A DNA stretch of 64,000 bases, taken from assembly GCA_001298545.1 (NCBI GenBank), contig LJCX01000027.1, positions 496,001 to 560,000 on the forward strand, given 5' to 3'. This document shows, piece after piece, positions 32,353-41,572 of this stretch. Each line of letters starts with the position of its first letter. The stretch's first letter is position 1. Under the pieces are notes generated by a model. The model did not search any database. It was not told where the DNA came from and saw only the letters and a program-made list of their open reading frames with translations. A program made the translations under genes and the position numbers. Source of the DNA: Actinobacteria bacterium OV320. Its GTDB lineage: Bacteria > Actinomycetota > Actinomycetes > Streptomycetales > Streptomycetaceae.

Positions 32353-33411
32353 ATGACAGGCACAGGTCGTTCGAGACATCCGACGCGTCGAAGACATCCG
32401 GGTCGCCCGGCACGTGCGATGCGTGCCGGACCCGGACCCTCCACGGTCGCCGCCGCGCTGCTGGCCGCCCTGCTGGCGCTCGTCCTCGCGGCCGGCTGCA
32501 CGACGTCCCGCGAGCCGTCGAGGAACGACGACGGCCGGAGCGCGTCGCAGAAGCCGAGCCCGAGCGGGAGCACCAGCCCCACCGCCGTCGCCGGCTCCGT
32601 GCTCGCCGTGAAGATCGACAACGCCCCCGGAGCGCGGCCGCAGACAGGCCTCGACTCCGCGGACATCGTCTACGTCGAGCAGGTCGAGGGCGGGCTGAGC
32701 CGGCTGATGGCCGTGTACGCGACGAAGGTGCCGAAGGCCGTCGGTCCGGTGCGCAGTGCCCGCGAGTCCGATCTGGAGCTGCTGGGCCAGTTCACGCGGC
32801 CGGTGCTGGCGTTCTCCGGGGCGCAGGGCAAGCTGCTGCCGTTGATCGACCGGGCGCCGCTGGAGGCCGTCACGCCCGAGGACGCGGCCGGCGCCGGAGC
32901 CTACTACCGGGGCACGGAGCGGGCCGCGCCGCACAACCTCTACGTGCGCCCGGGTCGCCTGTTGCCCTCCGCACCGGGCTCCGCCGCGCTGACCTCCGGG
33001 TTCCGCTACGGCACCGCGCCCTCCGGCGGTACGGCGCAGCCCTCGCTCACCGTGCGCTACCCGGCGGCCCGCTTCACCTTCACCTGGTCCGCGAGCCGGG
33101 CGCGCTGGCTGGTCTCGACGGACGGCGCGCCGACGGTGACGACCGACGGGACGCGGGTGGCCCCGGCCACGGTGGTCGTGCAGTACGTGAAGGTGCGCGC
33201 GTCGGGTTTCCACGACTTCCTCGGCAACAACACGCCGTACACCGAGACGGTGGGCTCGGGAAAGGCGCGCGTGCTGCGCGACGGACGGGTCCACGACGTG
33301 AACTGGAAGCGGGCGACGGCCGCGGACGGCACGGACTTCACGACCGCCGACGGCACCCCGGTCGCCTTCGCCGAGGGCCAGGTGTGGGTGGTGTTCGCGC
33401 AGGCACCCTGA
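32353..33411 (+). CDS. DUF3048 lipoprotein
   Basis: A 352-residue membrane-anchored extracytoplasmic protein. A hydrophobic helix VAAALLAALLALVLAAGC ends in a lipobox with Cys49; an internal ATG at 32419 would give a more ordinary signal length but lacks a ribosome site. A disordered Ser/Pro linker is followed by the DUF3048 (YerB-like) fold: VKIDNAPGARPQTGLDSADIVY, VYATKVPKAVGPVRSARESD, GFHDFLGNNTPYTETVGSG. The function is unknown; Bacillus YerB is only loosely linked to the cell surface. It converges with pcaV, 19 bp apart. Confidence 0.9.
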   Translation: MTGTGRSRHPTRRRHPGRPARAMRAGPGPSTVAAALLAALLALVLAAGCTTSREPSRNDDGRSASQKPSPSGSTSPTAVAGSVLAVKIDNAPGARPQTGLDSADIVYVEQVEGGLSRLMAVYATKVPKAVGPVRSARESDLELLGQFTRPVLAFSGAQGKLLPLIDRAPLEAVTPEDAAGAGAYYRGTERAAPHNLYVRPGRLLPSAPGSAALTSGFRYGTAPSGGTAQPSLTVRYPAARFTFTWSASRARWLVSTDGAPTVTTDGTRVAPATVVVQYVKVRASGFHDFLGNNTPYTETVGSGKARVLRDGRVHDVNWKRATAADGTDFTTADGTPVAFAEGQVWVVFAQAP

Positions 33412-33430
33412 TGCCGCCCGGGCGTCTCGA

Positions 33431-33895
33431 TCAGGACGGCGCGACCAGCGGCTCCCCCGGGTTGCGCAGCCCCTCCGCCACGTCCGAGACGCGCTGGATG
33501 AGCTCGAGGAACAGGGTCTGTTCCGCGGCCGAGAGCGGGGACAGGAAGACCTGGTTCATCCGGGCCGTGCGGAGGGTCAGCCGGCGGTGGGTGCGCAGTC
33601 CCTCGTCGGTGAGCCCCAGCAGGTAGCGGCGCCCGTCCTGCGGGTCGCGGACCTTGTCGAGCATCCCTCGGCGGATGAGCCTGCTGATCACCTCGGCGAT
33701 GGTGGAGCGGTCGAGTCCCACCCGCTCCCCCACGGTGCGCTGGTCGAGGCCCGGCTCGGCGACGAGCGCGTTGAGGACCGCGAACTGCGGCGAGGTGATC
33801 TCCTCGGAGACCATCGTGTTCCACAGCAGGTGGTGCGCCTGCTGGAGCCGCCGGGCCAGGTGCCCGGGGTGGCTGGTGAGATCCACCGCGGCCAT
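33431..33895 (-). CDS. pcaV: MarR-family repressor of protocatechuate catabolism
   Basis: A 154-residue dimeric winged-helix regulator. The HTH region is LDQRTVGERVGLDRSTIAEVISRLIRRG, followed by the wing DPQDGRRYLLGLT. Arg15 (GHLARRLQQAHHLLW) is the residue I recall as essential for protocatechuate binding in S. coelicolor PcaV. Divergence from pcaI over 213 bp containing an ideal palindrome fits repression relieved by protocatechuate. Confidence 0.93.
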   Translation of the reverse strand: MAAVDLTSHPGHLARRLQQAHHLLWNTMVSEEITSPQFAVLNALVAEPGLDQRTVGERVGLDRSTIAEVISRLIRRGMLDKVRDPQDGRRYLLGLTDEGLRTHRRLTLRTARMNQVFLSPLSAAEQTLFLELIQRVSDVAEGLRNPGEPLVAPS

Positions 33896-34048
33896 GTGCG
33901 CTCCTCAGCGTGAGATTTCGTCGGTGCACTGAACGATACCGCGTGCGATCGGCCTGGTCTTGTGTCCATGTGACCCTGGTCGGACCTCCGGCCTGGGGTC
34001 TTGACTGCTCCACTCTGCGGTGGCAGCGTGTGGGAAACCTCGGGGAAA

Positions 34049-34066
34049 TAATCAGTGCCCTGATTA
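34049..34066. promoter_or_regulatory. PcaV operator
   Basis: Perfect inverted repeat TAATCAG (34049-34055), four bases, CTGATTA (34060-34066), 42 bp before pcaI. It is AT-rich amid GC-rich DNA, and TAATCA may double as the -10 element, so bound PcaV would block polymerase. Confidence 0.8.
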
Positions 34067-34108
34067 ATTGACGGGCCGGGGGCGCGCGGAAGAGATGGGG
34101 CTTCACGG

Positions 34109-34900
34109 ATGGACAAGGTGGTCGCCACGGCCCTGGAGGCGGTGGCCGACGTGCCGGACGGCGCGTCTGTGGCAGTGGGTGGATTCGGACTGAGCGGCGT
34201 GCCGAACGTCCTCATCCAGGCTCTGTACGAGCGGGGCGTCGCCGGACTGTCGGTCGTCTCCAACAACTGCGGCGCGATGGAGTCGGGCCTCGCGGTGCTG
34301 CTCGCGGCCGGCCGGATCGCCCGGGTAACCGGTTCCTACATCGGCGCGAACAAGGAGTTCGCCCGCCAGTACCTGTCCGGCGAGCTCGAGGTCGAGATGA
34401 TCCCGCAGGGCACGCTGGCCGAGCGGCTGCGGGCCGGCGGCGCCGGGATCCCCGCCTTCTACACGCCCGCGGGCGTGGGCACCCAGGTCGCCGAGGGCGG
34501 GCTGCCGTGGCGTTACGACGGCGAGGGCGGTGTCGCCCTGGCCTCGCCGCCGAAGGAGGTCCGGGAGTTCGACGGCGCGGACTATGTGCTGGAGCACGCA
34601 ATCCGCACCGACTTCGCGCTGGTCAGGGCCGCGAAGGGCGACCGGCACGGCAACCTGGTGTTCAACAAGTCGGCCCGCAACTTCAACCCGCTGTCCGCGA
34701 TGGCCGGACGGATCACGATCGCCGAGGTCGAGGAGCTCGTCGAACCCGGTGAGATCGACCCGGACGCGGTCCATCTGCCGGGCATCTTCGTGCAGCGCGT
34801 GATCGCGCTGACCCCGGAGCAGGCGGCGGACAAGAGGATCGAGCAGCGGACGGTCTCCGCGCCCGCGGCACCCGCGGCAGAGGGAACGGTGAGCGAGTGA
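34109..34900 (+). CDS. pcaI: 3-oxoadipate CoA-transferase subunit A
   Basis: Alpha subunit of 263 residues that moves CoA from succinyl-CoA to beta-ketoadipate together with PcaJ. SVAVGGFGLSGVPNVLIQAL is the family glycine-rich start; GAYIG-like SYIGANKEFARQYLSGELEVE and PQGTLAERLRAGGAGIPAFYTPAGVGT follow. It carries a 30-residue acidic tail after the core. First gene of the pca operon; its TGA overlaps the pcaJ ATG by one base. Confidence 0.95.
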   Translation: MDKVVATALEAVADVPDGASVAVGGFGLSGVPNVLIQALYERGVAGLSVVSNNCGAMESGLAVLLAAGRIARVTGSYIGANKEFARQYLSGELEVEMIPQGTLAERLRAGGAGIPAFYTPAGVGTQVAEGGLPWRYDGEGGVALASPPKEVREFDGADYVLEHAIRTDFALVRAAKGDRHGNLVFNKSARNFNPLSAMAGRITIAEVEELVEPGEIDPDAVHLPGIFVQRVIALTPEQAADKRIEQRTVSAPAAPAAEGTVSE

Positions 34901-35543
34901 TGGCCTGGACACGTGAGGAGATGGCCGCCCGCGCCGCGCGCGAGCTGCGGGACGGTCAGTACGTCAATCTCGGCATCGGGCTGCCGACCCTGATCCCGAA
35001 CTACCTCCCGGCGGACGTCGAGGTGGTGCTGGAGAGCGAGAACGGCATCCTGGGCACCGGCCCCTACCCCACCGACGACGCCGTCGACCCGGACCTGATC
35101 AACGCCGGCAAGGAGACCGTGACGGTCCTGCCGGGCGCGTCCTTCTTCGACTCGGCGCTGTCCTTCGGCATGATCCGCGGCGGGCACATCGACGTGGCCG
35201 TGCTGGGTGCGATGCAGGTCTCCGAGCGTGGCGACCTGGCGAACTGGGCGATCCCCGGCAAGCTGATCACCGGGATCGGCGGGGCGATGGACCTGGTGCA
35301 CGGGGCCCGTACGGTCATCGTCGTCATGACCCACACCGCCAAGGACGGCAGCCCCAAGATCCTCACGGACTGCGCGCTGCCCCTGACCGGGAAGGGCTGC
35401 GTAGACCGGATCATCACCGACCTGGGTGTCCTCGACGTCACCGAGGAGGGTCTGGTGCTGGTGGAGACCGCGCCGGGCATCTCCGCCGAGGAGATCGTCA
35501 CGAAGACGGCCGCCAAGGTCCGTCTCGCCGAGGAGGTCCAGTC

Positions 35544-35547
<4 letters not shown>
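34900..35547 (+). CDS. pcaJ: 3-oxoadipate CoA-transferase subunit B
   Basis: Beta subunit of 215 residues carrying the catalytic glutamate that forms the glutamyl-CoA thioester, in VLESENGILG (about residue 47). Other motifs are VNLGIGLPTLIPNYL and SFGMIRGGHIDVAVLGAMQVS. ATG 34900 is used rather than the GTG one codon earlier because it gives the TGATG coupling with pcaI. Its own stop overlaps the pcaF ATG. Confidence 0.95.
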
Positions 35548-36758
<1,211 letters not shown>

Positions 36759-36775
36759 GAAACCCAGGAACTCCC

Positions 36776-37549
36776 ATGACTCTCACGCAAGCCGACATCG
36801 ATCAGGAGATCGCGGCCGAGCACGCCGCGTACGAGAAGCGGATCGCCGACGGCGCGCCGGTCGAGCACCAGCCGCGCCGCGACTACGCGCCGTACCGGTC
36901 CTCCGTCCTGCGCCACCCGAAACAGCCGCCGGTCGCCATCGACGTCAGCAAGGACCCGGAGCTGGTGGAGCTGGTCTCCCCCGCTTTCGGCGAACGGGAC
37001 ATCACCGAGATCGACAACGACCTCACCCGGCAGCACAACGGCGAGCCGATCGGTGAACGGATCACGGTTTCCGGCCGGTTGCTGGACCGCGACGGGCGTC
37101 CGGTCCGCGGTCAGCTGGTCGAGATCTGGCAGGCCAACTCGGCGGGCCGCTACGCCCACCAGCGTGAGCAGCACGACGCCCCGCTGGACCCGAACTTCAC
37201 GGGCGTCGGCCGCACGCTGACGGACGACAGCGGTTTCTACCGCTTCACCACCGTGCAGCCGGGCCCCTATCCGTGGCGTCAGCACGTCAACGCCTGGCGG
37301 CCGGCCCACATCCACTTCTCGCTGTTCGGCTCGGCGTTCACCCAGCGGCTGGTGACGCAGATGTACTTCCCGAGCGACCCGCTGTTCCCCTACGACCCGA
37401 TCATCCAGTCGGTGACGGACGACGCGGCCCGGCAGCGGCTGGTCGCCACGTACGACCACAGCCTGTCGGTGCCGGAGTTCTCGATGGGCTACCACTGGGA
37501 CATCGTGCTCGACGGGCCGCACGCCACCTGGATCGAAGAAGGACGCTGA
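36776..37549 (+). CDS. pcaH: Protocatechuate 3,4-dioxygenase beta subunit
   Basis: A 257-residue iron(III)-binding subunit of intradiol ring cleavage (protocatechuate to 3-carboxy-cis,cis-muconate). The non-haem iron ligands, two Tyr and two His, are recognisable: one Tyr in SAGRYAHQ, the second in GPYPWRQHVNAW, and His in WRPAHIHFSLFG. The N-terminal pcaH extension (RRDYAPYRSSVLRHPKQP) is present. It lies 17 bp after pcaF and 6 bp before pcaG. Confidence 0.96.
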   Translation: MTLTQADIDQEIAAEHAAYEKRIADGAPVEHQPRRDYAPYRSSVLRHPKQPPVAIDVSKDPELVELVSPAFGERDITEIDNDLTRQHNGEPIGERITVSGRLLDRDGRPVRGQLVEIWQANSAGRYAHQREQHDAPLDPNFTGVGRTLTDDSGFYRFTTVQPGPYPWRQHVNAWRPAHIHFSLFGSAFTQRLVTQMYFPSDPLFPYDPIIQSVTDDAARQRLVATYDHSLSVPEFSMGYHWDIVLDGPHATWIEEGR

Positions 37550-37555
37550 CCTGCC

Positions 37556-38161
37556 ATGACGAAGATCGACACGAGCCGTCCGGAGACCGTGCTCCCCACT
37601 CCGTCGCACACGGTCGGCCCTTTCTACGGCCATGCTCTGCCGTTTCCCGGCGGTGGTGACATCGCCCCGCTCGGTCACCCGGACACGATCGCGCTCCAGG
37701 GCCATGTGTACGACGGCGAGGGCAACCCGTTGCCGGACGCGTTCCTGGAACTGTGGGGCGCGGACCCCGAGGGCAATCTGCCGCAGGTGGACGGCTCGAT
37801 GCGGCGGGACTCGTCGAGCGGCGGTTTCCTCGGCCGCAACGGCGTGGAGTTCACCGGCTGGGGCCGCATTCAGACGGATGCAGGCGGTCACTGGTCGGCG
37901 CGCACGCTGCGACCGGGCGCGCGCGGGCACAGCGCCCCGTATCTGAGTGTCTGTGTATTCGCCCGCGGGCTGCTGGTGCACCTGTTCACCCGGATCTACC
38001 TGCCGGACGACGAGGCCGCGCTGGCCTCCGACCCGCTGCTGACGCGGGTGGACCCGGCGCGGCGCGACACGCTCATCGCCACCCGCGGCGAGCTGGGGAC
38101 CTACCGTTTCGACATCCGCCTTCAGGGCGAAGGCGAGACGGTCTTCCTGGAGTTCCAGTGA
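37556..38161 (+). CDS. pcaG: Protocatechuate 3,4-dioxygenase alpha subunit
   Basis: A 201-residue partner of PcaH with the same intradiol fold but without a complete iron site. TPSHTVGPFYGHALP is the alpha-subunit signature; the domain continues through GHVYDGEGNPLPDAFLELWGADPEG and ends EGETVFLEFQ. The stop overlaps the pcaB GTG start (GTGA). Confidence 0.95.
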   Translation: MTKIDTSRPETVLPTPSHTVGPFYGHALPFPGGGDIAPLGHPDTIALQGHVYDGEGNPLPDAFLELWGADPEGNLPQVDGSMRRDSSSGGFLGRNGVEFTGWGRIQTDAGGHWSARTLRPGARGHSAPYLSVCVFARGLLVHLFTRIYLPDDEAALASDPLLTRVDPARRDTLIATRGELGTYRFDIRLQGEGETVFLEFQ

Positions 38162-39489
38162 CAACTGCGCACGACGACGCCGGTCTGCTCGCCCCCGGGT
38201 GGACCGGCTCCCCCGCCGCCGCCGCGACCGGCGACGGCGCCTATCTGCGGGCGCTGCTCGACGCGGAGGCCGCGCTGACCCGCGCCCAGGAGGCGCTGGG
38301 GCTGGCCCCGCGGGGCGCCGGAGCGGCGGTCACGGCGGCGGCCGGCGACGGCGGGTTCGACGTGCGCTCCCTCGCCGGGCGGGCACGCGGCGGCGGTAAC
38401 CCGGTGATCCCGCTGGTCGCCGATCTGACGAAGGCGGTCGGCGAGGAGTACGGCCCGTACGTCCACCGGGGCGCGACCAGCCAGGACATCATGGACACGG
38501 CGACGATGCTGGTCGCGGTGCGCACCCTCGATCTTCTGCTGGCCGATCTCGACCGCGTCCAGCGGGCGCTGGCCCGACTGGCCGCCGCGCACCGCGACAC
38601 GCCGATGCCGGGCCGGACGCTCACCCAGCACGCCGTGCCGACGACCTTCGGACTGAAGGCGGCCGGCTGGCGGTCGCTGGTGCTGGACGCGCGGGACCGG
38701 GTGACGGCGGTACGGGACGCGCTGCCCGCCCAACTCGGCGGCGCGGCCGGAACACTGGCGGCCTTCACGGCGTACGGCGCCCCCGACGCGACCGCGCTGC
38801 CCGCCGCCTTCGCCCGTGAACTCGGCCTGCGGGCACCGCTGTTGCCGTGGCACACGCTGCGCACGCCGATCGCCGACCTGGCCGGCTGTCTGGCCCTCGC
38901 GGCGGGCGCGCTGGGGAAGGTCGCGACGGACGTCCTGACCCTCGCCCGCACCGAGATCGCCGAGGTGGCGGAGAGCAGCGGAGGCGGGTCCTCGGCCATG
39001 CCGCACAAGGCCAACCCGGTACGGTCCACGCTGATCGCGGCCGCCGCCCGGCGTGCCCCGCAGCTCGCGGCCGCGCTGTACGGGTCCCTGGCCGCCGAGG
39101 ACGAGCGGCCGGCCGGGGCGTGGCACGCCGAGTGGGAGCCGCTCCGGGAGCTGCTCCGGCTGACCGGCGGAGCGGCCCGGGACGCGGCCGAGCTGACCGA
39201 GGGGCTCCGGGTGGACGCGGACGCGATGCGCGCGCATCTCGGTCTCACCCACGGGCTGATCGTCTCCGAGCGGCTGTCCGCGGCGCTGTCGGCGGTGCTC
39301 GGCCGTGCCCGCGCCAAGGAGCTGCTCACCGAGCTCGCCCGGCGCACCTACGCCGAGGACCGTCCGCTGGCCGAACTGCTGGCGACGGAGCCCGACCTGA
39401 AGGACGTCGACCTCGACGACCTCACCGATCCCGCCCGCTACACCGGCTCCGCCGGAAGCCTCACCGACCGTGCGCTGGAGCGACGTTGA
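38158..39489 (+). CDS. pcaB: 3-carboxy-cis,cis-muconate cycloisomerase
   Basis: A 443-residue member of the fumarase/argininosuccinate lyase superfamily that closes carboxymuconate to gamma-carboxymuconolactone. The superfamily signature GGGSSAMPHKANPVRS holds the catalytic Ser loop. HRGATSQDIMDTATML and TLTQHAVPTTFGLK are the other conserved regions. GTG 38158 overlaps the pcaG stop. Confidence 0.95.
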   Translation: MTTAHDDAGLLAPGWTGSPAAAATGDGAYLRALLDAEAALTRAQEALGLAPRGAGAAVTAAAGDGGFDVRSLAGRARGGGNPVIPLVADLTKAVGEEYGPYVHRGATSQDIMDTATMLVAVRTLDLLLADLDRVQRALARLAAAHRDTPMPGRTLTQHAVPTTFGLKAAGWRSLVLDARDRVTAVRDALPAQLGGAAGTLAAFTAYGAPDATALPAAFARELGLRAPLLPWHTLRTPIADLAGCLALAAGALGKVATDVLTLARTEIAEVAESSGGGSSAMPHKANPVRSTLIAAAARRAPQLAAALYGSLAAEDERPAGAWHAEWEPLRELLRLTGGAARDAAELTEGLRVDADAMRAHLGLTHGLIVSERLSAALSAVLGRARAKELLTELARRTYAEDRPLAELLATEPDLKDVDLDDLTDPARYTGSAGSLTDRALERR

Positions 39490-40610
39490 CCGAGAAGCTG
39501 CTCAACCACCGTGCCGAGGGCCCGACTTCCGCTCCGGCACTGGTGCTCGGCCCCTCGCTGGGTACCTCGTACGCCCTGTGGGACAAGGTCGCGCCGGAGC
39601 TGTCCGCCACGCACCGGGTGGTCCGCTGGGACCTGCCGGGGCACGGGGGTTCGGCGGCCGACCTGATCGGTCCCGGGGCCACCGTGGGGGACCTCGCCGA
39701 CCTGGTGCTGGCGCTGGCCGACTCGCTCGGCCTGGAGCGGTTCGCGTACGCGGGCGTGTCCCTGGGCGGCGCGGTGGGTCTGCAGCTGGCGCTGCGTCAC
39801 CCGGAGCGGGTGTCGGCACTGGCGGTCATCTGTTCGTCGGCCCACTTCAACGGGTCCACGCCGTGGGAGGAGCGGGCCGCGCTGGTGCGCCGCGAGGGAC
39901 TGGCGGGGCTCGCCGAGAGTGCGAACGCCCGTTGGTTCACTCCCGGGTTCACCGTGCCGGGGCTGGTCGCCGACCACCGCGACGCCGATCCGGAGGCCTA
40001 CGCGGCGTGCTGTGACGCGCTGGCCGCGTTCGATCTGCGCGAGCGGCTGCCGGAGATCGCCGTACGGACCGTGGTCATCGCGGGGCGTCAGGATCCGGCG
40101 ACGCCGCCCGCGCATCTGCGGGAGATCGCGGACGCGGTGCCGGGCGCCGCGCTGGTCGAGCTCCCGGGCGCCTCGCATCTCGCGCCCGCCGAGTGCCCCG
40201 AGGCCGTGCTGACCGTGCTGCGCACCCATCTCGACGGCGGGGCCAAGCGGGGCATGGAGGTGCGCCGGGAGGTGCTCGGGGACGCGCACGTGGACCGGGC
40301 GCAGGCGCGGCAGAACGCGTTCACCGCGCGCTACCAGGACTTCATCTCCCGCTACGCCTGGGGCGAGATCTGGACCGATCCGACGCTCAGCCGCCGTGAG
40401 CGCAGCATGATCACGCTGACCGCGCTGGTGGCGCACGGCCACTACGACGAGCTGGCCATGCATGTGCGGGCGGCCCGGCGCAACGGGCTCACGCCCGAGG
40501 AGATCGGCGCCGTCCTGCTCCAGACGGCCGTCTACTGCGGGGTTCCGGCGGCGAACTCGGCGTTCGCGACGGCCCAGCGGGTGCTGGCCGAGGAGGACGG
40601 CACCGGCTGA
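39486..40610 (+). CDS. pcaL: Fused 3-oxoadipate enol-lactonase / 4-carboxymuconolactone decarboxylase
   Basis: A 374-residue PcaD-PcaC fusion that decarboxylates carboxymuconolactone and hydrolyses the enol-lactone to beta-ketoadipate. The alpha/beta-hydrolase half (1-245) has nucleophile Ser92 in GVSLGG, an acid in AGRQDPATPP and His in PGASHLAP. The CMD half (about 255-374) has RYAWGEIWTDPTLSRRERSMITL and AHGHYDELAMHVRAA. TTG 39486 is proposed: GGAG lies five bases upstream and TTGA overlaps the pcaB stop. Actinobacterial pcaL is always fused this way. Confidence 0.94.
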   Translation: MTEKLLNHRAEGPTSAPALVLGPSLGTSYALWDKVAPELSATHRVVRWDLPGHGGSAADLIGPGATVGDLADLVLALADSLGLERFAYAGVSLGGAVGLQLALRHPERVSALAVICSSAHFNGSTPWEERAALVRREGLAGLAESANARWFTPGFTVPGLVADHRDADPEAYAACCDALAAFDLRERLPEIAVRTVVIAGRQDPATPPAHLREIADAVPGAALVELPGASHLAPAECPEAVLTVLRTHLDGGAKRGMEVRREVLGDAHVDRAQARQNAFTARYQDFISRYAWGEIWTDPTLSRRERSMITLTALVAHGHYDELAMHVRAARRNGLTPEEIGAVLLQTAVYCGVPAANSAFATAQRVLAEEDGTG

Positions 40611-40704
40611 GGCGCGTACGGCCGAGGAAGCCGAGGGTGATCCTGCCGGTGGTGGCACCGGCGGCACCACCCGGAAACCGGTGTCCCGTGCCTACGGTGG
40701 GGGC

Positions 40705-41496
40705 ATGTCCACCATCCTGATCACCGGCGCCACCTCCGGCCTCGGCCGGTACGTCGCGTTCGAACTCGTCCGCTCCGGCCATCTCGTCCTCGCGCACGGC
40801 CGCGACCCCGGCCGTACGGAACGGCTCGTCGCCGAGTTGCGCGCCGAGGGCGAGGCGGCGGGGTTCGTCGCCGATCTGGCCTCGCTGGCGCAGGTGCGCG
40901 AGCTGGGCGCGCGGGTCGCCGAGGCCCACCCCGCGCTCGATGTGCTCGTCAACAACGCGGGAGTGGGCGCCGGTTCGCCCGGCTCGGGCCGTGAGGTGAG
41001 CGCCGACGGTCACGAACTGCGGCTGGCGGTGAACTACTTGGCACCGGTGGCGCTGACCCGCGCCCTGCTGCCCACCCTGCGGGCGGGGGCGCCCGCGCGG
41101 ATTGTCAACGTCGGCTCGGTCGGCCAGGAACCCGTCGACTTCGACGACCCCGGGTTCACCCGTGGCTACGACGGGTTCGCCGCCTACTGCCGTGCCAAGT
41201 TCGCGCTGGCGGCCCATACGTTCGCGCTGGCCGCGGAGTTGACGGGCAGTGGGGTGTCGGTGAACGTGCTGCATCCGGCGACGTTCATGGACACCGCGAT
41301 GGTCCGCGAGGGCGGGGTCGCGCCCTGGAGCACGGTCGCCGACGGCGCGCCGGGTGTCCTGGCGCTGGCCACCCAGGAGTCGGGCACGGGCGGTTTCTTC
41401 GACGGAACGCGTCCGGCGCGGGCGCACGAGGCGACGTACGATCCGCAGGTCCGGGCGCGCCTCGCGCGGCTCACCGAGGAGCTGCTGGGCTCCTGA
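40705..41496 (+). CDS. Short-chain dehydrogenase/reductase
   Basis: A 263-residue classical-type SDR. The cofactor motif is TGATSGLG; NNAG, the catalytic Ser in VNVGSVGQ and YCRAK (Tyr-x3-Lys) are intact. The domain start HGRDPGRTER suggests NADP use. It resembles the retinol-dehydrogenase/WWOX-like group acting on lipophilic substrates. It follows pcaL by 94 bp with a possible hairpin in between (CCGGTGGTG at 40646 with CACCACC at 40665), so it is probably not part of the pca operon. Confidence 0.88.
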   Translation: MSTILITGATSGLGRYVAFELVRSGHLVLAHGRDPGRTERLVAELRAEGEAAGFVADLASLAQVRELGARVAEAHPALDVLVNNAGVGAGSPGSGREVSADGHELRLAVNYLAPVALTRALLPTLRAGAPARIVNVGSVGQEPVDFDDPGFTRGYDGFAAYCRAKFALAAHTFALAAELTGSGVSVNVLHPATFMDTAMVREGGVAPWSTVADGAPGVLALATQESGTGGFFDGTRPARAHEATYDPQVRARLARLTEELLGS

Positions 41497-41535
41497 CGGC
41501 GGATGCCCCGCACTCCTTGCGCGTACCGCCGCGGA

Positions 41536-41564
41536 GGCCGCCGGTGTCACCTCCACCGGCGGCC
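41536..41564. terminator. Bidirectional terminator
   Basis: GGCCGCCGGT, a nine-base loop, ACCGGCGGCC, a perfect ten-bp stem between the convergent SDR and LAL-like genes, flanked by further CCGCGG copies that can extend the fold. Confidence 0.75.
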
Positions 41565-41572
41565 TGCCGCGG

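Noticed and set aside
40611..41496. SDR gene as an eighth member of the pca operon
   Set aside because: A 94-bp gap with a hairpin, a separate strong ribosome site and no role for an SDR in the beta-ketoadipate pathway.
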